This document shows positions 49,504 to 55,479 of a DNA stretch of 55,479 nucleotides, in pieces (position 1 is the stretch's first letter; every line of letters begins with the position of its first letter). The position numbers were made by a program, and so were the translations under genes. This DNA is from Lachnospiraceae bacterium (GTDB taxonomy: Bacteria > Bacillota > Clostridia > Lachnospirales > Lachnospiraceae): NCBI GenBank assembly GCA_024405115.1, contig JAKSPD010000008.1, positions 1 through 55,479 on the forward strand, in the 5' to 3' direction. The notes beneath the pieces are model-generated. The model did not search any database. It was not told the DNA's origin and saw only the letters and a list, made by a program, of their open reading frames with translations.

Positions 49504-50820
49504 TTATGCCTTCTTATCAGGTATGATGTAGATGAATACCAGTGAACTTACAAGAAGCACATAGGGATAGAAAAGGTTGGGCATGATTTCAAATGCTGAA
49601 ACAGCACAACCCATTTCTGCTGCTGCAGAGATTGCAACGAGCATCTGTGCGCCGTAAGGGATGACGCCCTGGAAGATACATGAGAATGTATCAAGGATGG
49701 AAGCGGTCTTCTTATTCCTGATGCCGTAGGTTTCTGACATCTCCTTTGCGATTGGGTTAGCCATAACGATAGCAACGGTATTGTTAGCGGTGGCAATGTC
49801 CATTGCACCAACTAAAAGTCCCATCCCAAGCTGTCCGTTCTTCTTTCCCTTGAAGACTCTCTTAATGAAGTTAAGGAGTGCCTCGAATCCGCCGAACTCA
49901 CGGATGAGTGCGCAGATTGCCGAAACAAGGATTGCAACCATTGTGGTCTCGAACATTCCTGAAGCGCCTGAACCCATTGAAGCAAGAAGGCTTGTTCCTG
50001 TGATTGCACCTGTTGCAAGCATGATGGCTGAACCTGAAAGGATACCGATCATGAGAACGATGAATACGTTTACACCGATGATTCCAAGAACCAGAACGAT
50101 GATGTAGGGAATTATCTGAACAAAGTTATATCCGGGATTTGCAACCGGCTGGATGTCAAGTGAAAGTGACTTTAAAACGATGAGGATGAGGGTGACGATT
50201 GCTGCGGGAAGTGCAATTCCGAAGTTCTCCCTGAACTTGTCCTTCATCTGGCAGCCCTGTCCGTTGCAGGCCGCGATGGTTGTATCAGAAATGAATGAAA
50301 GGTTGTCACCGAACATTGCTCCGCCCACGATAGCACCGAGAAGGAATGCCGGGCTGATGCCTGAAGCATTTGCAATGGCAATACCGATGGGGCTTATGAG
50401 GGTGATGGTTCCAACTGAAGTACCCATGGCCGTTGAAACGAAGCATGCAACAACGAACATGATTGCGGGAGCCCACTGCGGATTCTTGACAACATCAAGC
50501 ATAAAATATGCAACGCTTTCTGCCGCGCTTCTTCCACAAACGCCCACGAACATACCTGCCTCAAGGAAGATGAGGATCATGGTCACGATGTTGGGATCCC
50601 CGATTCCGTGTCCCATGAGTTCAAGCTTCTTTTCAAAAGAAAGTTCCTTGTTCTGGATGCATGCGACTAAAAGGGCAATAAGGAAAATGACAACGATGGG
50701 GATTGAATAGAATCCCATCGGGATCTTAAGCACATACTCAAAAATGATTCCAAGTCCAAGGTAAAGGATAAGGAACACGAGAATGGGCAGAAGGGCCTTA
50801 GCATTAGCTTTTTTATTCAT
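49504..50820 (-). CDS. Na+/H+ antiporter, NhaC family
   Basis: A 438-residue membrane protein with about 11-12 hydrophobic segments. The NhaC-type core is visible: TSVGTITLISPIGIAIANAS (~133-152), GAIVGGAMFGDNLSFISDTT (~162-181), then IAACNGQGCQMKDKFREN. A second pseudo-repeat holds DIATANNTVAIVMANPIAKE. It exchanges Na+ (or a paired organic ion such as malate/lactate) for H+. Strong GGAGG before the ATG; monocistronic. Confidence 0.9.
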   Translation of the reverse strand: MNKKANAKALLPILVFLILYLGLGIIFEYVLKIPMGFYSIPIVVIFLIALLVACIQNKELSFEKKLELMGHGIGDPNIVTMILIFLEAGMFVGVCGRSAAESVAYFMLDVVKNPQWAPAIMFVVACFVSTAMGTSVGTITLISPIGIAIANASGISPAFLLGAIVGGAMFGDNLSFISDTTIAACNGQGCQMKDKFRENFGIALPAAIVTLILIVLKSLSLDIQPVANPGYNFVQIIPYIIVLVLGIIGVNVFIVLMIGILSGSAIMLATGAITGTSLLASMGSGASGMFETTMVAILVSAICALIREFGGFEALLNFIKRVFKGKKNGQLGMGLLVGAMDIATANNTVAIVMANPIAKEMSETYGIRNKKTASILDTFSCIFQGVIPYGAQMLVAISAAAEMGCAVSAFEIMPNLFYPYVLLVSSLVFIYIIPDKKA

Positions 50821-50924
50821 AAAAATACCTCCTCTTTTGCTTGGGCGATGCCGTCAGCAACGCGACTATTATAGCAAAGTACGGAGGTTTGCACAATCTT
50901 TTTATTTACAATATGGCACTAATT

Positions 50925-51776
50925 TTACAAAGAAAGCAGGATGATGGCCAGAAGCCCCATACCCATGCCGGCAACCTGGCTTTTTGAAAGCCTCTGTTTA
51001 AAGATAAACACGTCACAAAGCGTCACAAGCATTAGACGTGCCCCGTTATTGGTTGCATAAACACCGGAGGTGGAAAGCACTTTTAAGGCTGCTATGGTAA
51101 GAAGGAAAATGACGGCACTTCCGCATCCGATGAAAAGAATCGGAAGAAAGTTCTTCTTTGTAAGCTTAAACTCAGCCTTTTCCTTTTTAACCTTCTGTAT
51201 TATCAGTGTGGCCACAATCACGACAACAAAGCTTATTACGGCATATGTGTTTGTCTCATCGGCATGAGCCGATGTGGTAAGGTACTTTTCACAGATGGCA
51301 CATGATCCACCGGCAAAGAACGCAATAAATGCAAACAGCAGCCATCTTCTGTTTATGTCATGTTTTCCCGAAAAAACATCCAGGATGAGAGCCATTGAAA
51401 TTACAGTGAGCACCGAACCGAAAAGCTGGGTGGCCTTCAGCTCCTCGTGCCACAAAAACGGGGAAACGACTACCGGAATTATAAGTGCCGCCAGTGAAAA
51501 AAGTGAGGTAAGGCTCATTGAGCCGCAGCGCATTGCTTCCAGAATGGCGTAGTTTTCCAGTGTAAGTATTAAGCCGTTAATTACCGCAAGCATTATGCAG
51601 TAAGACGAGGGCTTCGGTAAATCCACGACAAGTACAGTGGAAATGAGCGCGATTATATATATGACAGTCTCATATTTGAGATTGTCACTTTCATTCTTAA
51701 ACAGGTTTTTACAGAAGTAATTCTGTATGCAGGCAGATGCAACTGCCACAAGTACTATTATGACCAGATATATCAT
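50925..51776 (-). CDS. EamA/DMT-family transporter, copy 2
   Basis: A 283-residue membrane protein with about ten helices and the two-fold DMT repeat: ILEAMRCGSMSLTSLFSLAA and LIIPVVVSPFLWHEELKATQ in the first half, LSTSGVYATNNGARLMLVTL in the second. It resembles the neighbour at 51790-52698 throughout, so they are tandem paralogues that could form a heterodimer. The pair lies downstream of a ceramidase-fold gene. Substrate is unknown. Confidence 0.87.
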   Translation of the reverse strand: MIYLVIIVLVAVASACIQNYFCKNLFKNESDNLKYETVIYIIALISTVLVVDLPKPSSYCIMLAVINGLILTLENYAILEAMRCGSMSLTSLFSLAALIIPVVVSPFLWHEELKATQLFGSVLTVISMALILDVFSGKHDINRRWLLFAFIAFFAGGSCAICEKYLTTSAHADETNTYAVISFVVVIVATLIIQKVKKEKAEFKLTKKNFLPILFIGCGSAVIFLLTIAALKVLSTSGVYATNNGARLMLVTLCDVFIFKQRLSKSQVAGMGMGLLAIILLSL

Positions 51777-51789
51777 GACTTACTGATAT

Positions 51790-52698
51790 TCACAAACTGA
51801 GCAGGACGATTGAAGTAATGCCCACCGTGATTCCTATAAGCTGTTCAACTGACAGTTTCTGTTTAAACAGCCACATATCAATTACTGTAACAAGTATAAG
51901 CCTTCCCCCGTTACTTATCGGAAGCAGAAGCGACATCGGCAGAAGCTCGATGGCCTTCATGGTAGCTATATGGAGAAGCGCCATTGCAATACCGGAAGGA
52001 ATGATGTAAACCATGTTCTTCCTGTTAAGCTGAAGCGTCAGGCCTTCCCCTTCACGGTTCTTATAATAGAAATAGAGTACTGCTCCCAGTAACGATGCCG
52101 TCACAAATCCGTAGAAAAGATACGGCATTATCTCTCCTGAAAGCCCGCAGGTCGTAAGCTTCTTCTGATTAAAGCCCATGACACCGCCCGCCAGAAAAGA
52201 CATGAATGCAAAGAAGGCCCACTTTCTGCTGACGCCGTACTCTACCTTCTCAAGTTCCGCATTCTTTTTCTTTTCAGTAAATTCAGTAATCAGGTTGAGT
52301 ATCAGTCCCATTGATATGATCATGAGAACAATGCCGGTGATGCGCTGCCAGGTGAGTTCCTCCCCCCAGAGCCACTTGGCGGGAATGATGGGTATGACCA
52401 GCGAACACATTGATATCATGGTCGAAAGGGACATTGAACCTATCCTGAGCGCATTTACTGCAAAAACGCCCTCCAGGATTATGAGAATTCCAAGCACTAC
52501 ACCAAGATGAACGGTGTAAGGACTGCAGACCCTTACACCGCCGAATGCTCCCATCACAACAGCTCCGATTCCAAAGACCAGTGCCTCATATACGGCATTG
52601 TCGCTCATTGTGCGGATACTGTCCTTACTGATTTTATTCTGTACGCATGCAAGGACCAGACCGTCCAGCACGCATACCGTCAGGAAAAGTGCACCCAT
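51790..52698 (-). CDS. EamA/DMT-family transporter, copy 1
   Basis: A 302-residue ten-helix DMT transporter. Parallel landmarks to its tandem paralogue: VFAVNALRIGSMSLSTMISM, CSLVIPIIPAKWLWGEELTW, and LLPMSLLLPISNGGRLILVT. Its ATG overlaps the TAA of the ceramidase-fold gene by one base (TAATG), so it is translationally coupled to that gene. This points to transport of the ceramidase-fold protein's substrate or product, by inference. Confidence 0.88.
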   Translation of the reverse strand: MGALFLTVCVLDGLVLACVQNKISKDSIRTMSDNAVYEALVFGIGAVVMGAFGGVRVCSPYTVHLGVVLGILIILEGVFAVNALRIGSMSLSTMISMCSLVIPIIPAKWLWGEELTWQRITGIVLMIISMGLILNLITEFTEKKKNAELEKVEYGVSRKWAFFAFMSFLAGGVMGFNQKKLTTCGLSGEIMPYLFYGFVTASLLGAVLYFYYKNREGEGLTLQLNRKNMVYIIPSGIAMALLHIATMKAIELLPMSLLLPISNGGRLILVTVIDMWLFKQKLSVEQLIGITVGITSIVLLSL

Positions 52699-54134
52699 TA
52701 TTTAAGCTCGTCAAGGAGTTCCTTTCCTCCCCTGATTATCTCTTCAGCCACTCCGCCCTTGTAATCTGAGGAACGTGCTTCATATCCGCCCTCATCAAAG
52801 GCTTCCTTCATGGGGTAGTATGCTTCAGAACCGTTTGCAAGGCAGCACGGGCAGATCATCTTCCATCCTTCAGCTTCCTTTATGCCCACTCCCACGCCCG
52901 TGAAGGGTTCCCCGGGAATGCCCACAAATCCTACAGGGCCTATCTTTACCCCGCTTAAGGTAAGGTCAAAGAACTCAGGTCCATTCTCAAGACGGCACAT
53001 CCTTAATGCTTCGGCAACTACAGTTGTAAGTTCCATCGCCGTGTAAGGAATAAGGTCATCACGGCCTGCATCATGCCATTCCTTATACTGGTGTGCCCTC
53101 GGGAGCTCCTCAGGTTTTGGAACATTGGCGGCAACCTTAAGTGTCTTTGAAAGCATCTTTACTTCGTCTACGTCAACGTACTCAACCTTATCGTATACCT
53201 GAAGGATTGTTCCGCAGAGTGCACGTCCCACAAAGCGGGCCATTCCTTCACTCTTCATTTCGTTATCAAATGAGATGAAGGTATCATTCATGTCACCGCC
53301 CTCAGGCCATACATGGGTGCTTCCCACGTCGCCTTCGCATCCGTTAAAGAACACGCACTTCGTTCCGGGTACTGCAGCCTCAAATGTCCTGCTCATCCAT
53401 CCGGGCCAGTCGGGGCTTATGGCGTCAAGGTTAAGGCAGTCAGCATGAAGACCATAGTTCATCATGACTATGGTGTCCGCACCTTCGCGGTCAAAACGGA
53501 GTACGTTTACTCTCTGGTCAAGCTCACCGATCACATGGTCAATGTCAGGATCCTCGATGGGCGGGCATGTCCACGTGGTACCGTCCTTCATCTTATAGCG
53601 GCGGATGTAAGCCACCCTGTCAGGAGCCACTCCCTCGCAGAATCCCATCCTTGCAGGCTTCATGTCCATAAGGGCCTGTAGTCCTGAATCAGCAAGACGT
53701 GTCATTAAAAATTCCGCATACTTCTCAATGGGTTCCGGATCCACTTCAAAGGCATTGTCAACCCTTGCGAAGGGGCCTGTATGGGTATGTGTGCACTGAA
53801 GGAAGATGTTCTCCACCGGAACACCAGTCAGCTTTGAGATATACTTTCTGAATGTGAGGCACTGCGCCGCATTAATTCCGCAGTTGTCAATTGAATACAT
53901 AAGGACGCAGTTGCCATATGGAGCCTTTTTTGCGTCACGGTTATAACGTCCCGTATCAGGGTTCCATACCTTCACTTCCTCTTCCGCTGCCTCATCGGTC
54001 GTTAAGGCGATTGCATTAACATAAAGATCATCAAGGATCTTACTGGCAAAACGCGGAACAAAGTATCCGTGTACGCCGATACCAAGCGGAGGGTTGATGT
54101 TTTCCCTTGAAAATCCAACTTTGAGTCTGTTCAT
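52698..54134 (-). CDS. Ceramidase-fold protein (neutral/alkaline ceramidase N-domain family), paralogue 2
   Basis: A 478-residue relative of the neutral-ceramidase catalytic domain without a signal peptide. It has GFSRENINPPLGIGVHGYF at the N-terminus, CTHTHTGPFARV (~114-125), NYGLHADCLN with a putative zinc-ligand His (~230), and NGCEGDVGSTH (~264-274) where true ceramidases have GDVSPN, so the usual nucleophilic Ser position is Gly. GGTAG before the ATG. It lies between sugar ABC permeases and two EamA transporters on one strand. A role in cleaving an imported amide or glycoconjugate is inferred; ceramide itself is unproven. Confidence 0.77.
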   Translation of the reverse strand: MNRLKVGFSRENINPPLGIGVHGYFVPRFASKILDDLYVNAIALTTDEAAEEEVKVWNPDTGRYNRDAKKAPYGNCVLMYSIDNCGINAAQCLTFRKYISKLTGVPVENIFLQCTHTHTGPFARVDNAFEVDPEPIEKYAEFLMTRLADSGLQALMDMKPARMGFCEGVAPDRVAYIRRYKMKDGTTWTCPPIEDPDIDHVIGELDQRVNVLRFDREGADTIVMMNYGLHADCLNLDAISPDWPGWMSRTFEAAVPGTKCVFFNGCEGDVGSTHVWPEGGDMNDTFISFDNEMKSEGMARFVGRALCGTILQVYDKVEYVDVDEVKMLSKTLKVAANVPKPEELPRAHQYKEWHDAGRDDLIPYTAMELTTVVAEALRMCRLENGPEFFDLTLSGVKIGPVGFVGIPGEPFTGVGVGIKEAEGWKMICPCCLANGSEAYYPMKEAFDEGGYEARSSDYKGGVAEEIIRGGKELLDELK

Positions 54135-54160
54135 TTTTTCTACCTCTTATTTCTTATAAG

Positions 54161-54192
54161 GGAAATGCGACGGGAAAACCCGACGCATTTCC
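54161..54192 (-). other. Hairpin between the permease and ceramidase-fold genes
   Basis: GGAAATGCG..CGCATTTCC forms a strong stem, extended by the inner CGGG/CCCG. The long T-run (minus strand) precedes rather than follows it, so it may stabilise the upstream permease mRNA rather than end transcription. Confidence 0.55.
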
Positions 54193-54220
54193 AAAAAAAC
54201 ATTTTAAATTGACTGTAAAA

Positions 54221-55078
54221 TCATCCCTTTACTGAACCTGCCGTCATACCACCCATAAGTTTCTTCTGGAAAATCAGATAGATAACAAGGATGGGCATCG
54301 TAAGCGTAACACAGGCCGCAAAGGTAGGTCCCCAAATCTGACGCACCGCATCACCCATCTGGAAGCGGAGGATTGTAACGGCGGCGGGAAGAAGCTGCTT
54401 CTTAACAATGAGCTGCATTGCGAAGATGTACTCGTCCCAGAAGTCAAGAAGTGCAAAAATACCAGCTGTTACAAATCCGGGCCTCATTACAGGAAGCATT
54501 ACCCTGCAGAAAGTCTGGAAAGACGAAGCACCGTCAATGTATGCAGCTTCCTCCAGCTCATGCGGGATTGTTGAAAAGAATGACCTCATCGTATAAACGA
54601 TGAAAGGAATCTCATGTGCCGTATAGAAAAGTATCAGGGCAACTCTCTTATTATAAAGTCCCAGTATCTTTCCTACAAAGAAGGTGGGGGTAAGGCAGAC
54701 GATTGTGGGAACAAGGAGCATTGTGAGATACAGTGTATTAAGCGCCCCTTTAAAGGGAATGTGCCTTCTAGTAAGCTCATATGCCACCATTGAACTTAAG
54801 ATCAGTGTAAAGACAAGTGCACCGCCACATATGATGACCGTATTTGCCATACCTGATCCCATCTGCGCCTCGGTCCATGCGAATGCGAAGTTCTCGATTC
54901 CCATCTTTATAGGCGTTTCCGGAAGGGCAAACATCTTATGCCAGAATTCCTCATTGCTCTTAAATGCCGTCACGAACATGATGTAGAACGGAAAGAGAAT
55001 GAAAAGTGACCAGATGATCATCATGATTCTGGTAACGATGGTTCCCCAGTGAATTGTTTTCTTTTTACTACTATTCAT
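54221..55078 (-). CDS. Carbohydrate ABC transporter permease (MalG/CUT1 type)
   Basis: A 285-residue permease with six predicted helices. The EAA loop that docks the ATPase reads EEAAYIDGASSFQTFCRVML, then PVMRPG (~residues 172-198). It belongs to the second-permease (MalG-like) group of sugar importers. The partner MalF-like permease, binding protein and ATPase are not in the window, presumably to the right. It follows a truncated paralogue by 3 bp. Confidence 0.92.
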   Translation of the reverse strand: MNSSKKKTIHWGTIVTRIMMIIWSLFILFPFYIMFVTAFKSNEEFWHKMFALPETPIKMGIENFAFAWTEAQMGSGMANTVIICGGALVFTLILSSMVAYELTRRHIPFKGALNTLYLTMLLVPTIVCLTPTFFVGKILGLYNKRVALILFYTAHEIPFIVYTMRSFFSTIPHELEEAAYIDGASSFQTFCRVMLPVMRPGFVTAGIFALLDFWDEYIFAMQLIVKKQLLPAAVTILRFQMGDAVRQIWGPTFAACVTLTMPILVIYLIFQKKLMGGMTAGSVKG

Positions 55079-55081
55079 AAA

Positions 55082-55426
55082 TCAACCCTTTACAGAGCCT
55101 GCCGTCATACCACCCATAAGTTTCTTCTGGAATACTGCATAAATGATAAGAATGGGAAGAACGAACATTACGCAGGCTGCGTATGTATATCCCCAGTTCT
55201 GGCGCACGCCGGTGCCTGACTGGAAACGGAGTATTGTAACTCCGGCGGGAAGCAGTTCCTTCTTAACAATGAGCTGGAGAGCAAACATGTACTCGCCCCA
55301 GAAATCAAGAAGTGCAAAGATTCCGGCAGTGACAAAACCAGGTCTCATGATTGGAAGCATAACCTTTAAGAATGTCTGGAATGAAGTAGCTCCATCCACG
55401 AAGGCTGCCTCCTCAAGTTCATGAGG
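55082..55426 (-). pseudogene. 5'-truncated sugar ABC permease paralogue at window edge
   Basis: The C-terminal 115 residues of a second MalG-like permease are intact, from HELEEAAFVDGATSFQTF to GGMTAGSVKG, in tandem with the complete copy at 54221-55078; 34 bp at the 3' ends are identical. Homology stops abruptly: the codon preceding the Pro-His of the EAA loop is TAA (55427-55429), and the last 53 bp (55427-55479) do not encode permease. A GTG-initiated product from 55399 would lack most helices. This is either a real disruption (insertion or rearrangement) or a contig-end artefact. Confidence 0.7.
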
Positions 55427-55479
55427 TTATGACAAGATTTCAGTTATGTAAAGAAATCCGCTGAAAACCAATCGTAGCA

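Noticed and set aside
55427-55479. Identifiable insertion-sequence end
   Set aside because: 53 bp are too few; no terminal inverted repeat or target duplication can be tested at the window edge.

Overview
This 55.5 kb window is a compact stretch of low-to-mid G+C chromosome from an anaerobic Gram-positive bacterium, most likely a Lachnospiraceae-type Clostridium relative. The evidence is cumulative: a class III (Firmicutes) fructose-1,6-bisphosphatase, YhaM and YlmH homologues, a T-box leader, a purine riboswitch, a YdjG/YdjH/YdjI-type membrane module, the MEP isoprenoid enzyme IspE, ECF-type vitamin uptake, strong GGAGG ribosome binding sites and many intrinsic terminators. Family assignments were made by reading translated sequences, without database searches. 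I see no rRNA, tRNA, CRISPR array, prophage or intact transposon.

Layout. 1-5.4 kb: a 20-bp tandem repeat array, an aspartokinase, a repeat-rich noncoding region, a cytoplasmic ceramidase-fold protein and a divergent Na+-dependent NSS symporter. 5.4-8.6 kb: a GNAT acetyltransferase, an SdpR/SdpI-like pair with two matching operators, and HflX. 8.6-11.4 kb: a T-box leader (probable GUA/Val specifier) in front of an unusual XRE-cupin-AMP-ligase fusion. 11.4-17.1 kb: a minus-strand operon of SPFH (YdjI-like), zinc-ribbon (YdjG-like), TPM (YdjH-like), an HTH-LicC-LicA fusion and a PsiE-like membrane protein. 17.2-24.1 kb: Pgi, nitroreductase, sirtuin, PfkB kinase, an aldo/keto reductase with a ferredoxin domain, IspE and an L,D-transpeptidase. 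24.3-27.4 kb: a purine riboswitch, an MtmB-like methyltransferase that lacks pyrrolysine, and an NCS2-like purine permease. 27.6-32.1 kb: YhaM, a second exonuclease, a HAD hydrolase, an Lrp regulator and an alanine symporter. 32.2-40.4 kb: a seven-gene operon (exonuclease, PlsY, DAACS symporter, DUF554, TrkA, TrkH, Fbp). 40.6-43.7 kb: a probable pyridoxine ECF S-component, pyridoxal kinase, a small membrane protein, a TPR protein and a GNAT. 43.9-46.9 kb: TelA/XpaC and YlmH. 47-50.8 kb: Cof phosphatase, C69 peptidase and an NhaC antiporter. 50.9-55.5 kb: two EamA transporters, a second ceramidase-fold protein and sugar ABC permeases, one of them truncated at the window edge.

The most interesting locus is 24.3-27.4 kb. 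An OFF-type purine riboswitch with a canonical binding pocket precedes a two-gene unit. The first gene encodes a relative of monomethylamine:corrinoid methyltransferase in which the pyrrolysine position is an ordinary leucine. The second encodes a nucleobase-type permease. Together they suggest an undescribed corrinoid-linked demethylation of a methylated purine or related compound. The second notable locus is the T-box-controlled acyl-CoA-ligase fusion. It would fit tRNA-Val-sensed activation of a branched-chain acid for valine synthesis, as practised by some rumen anaerobes.
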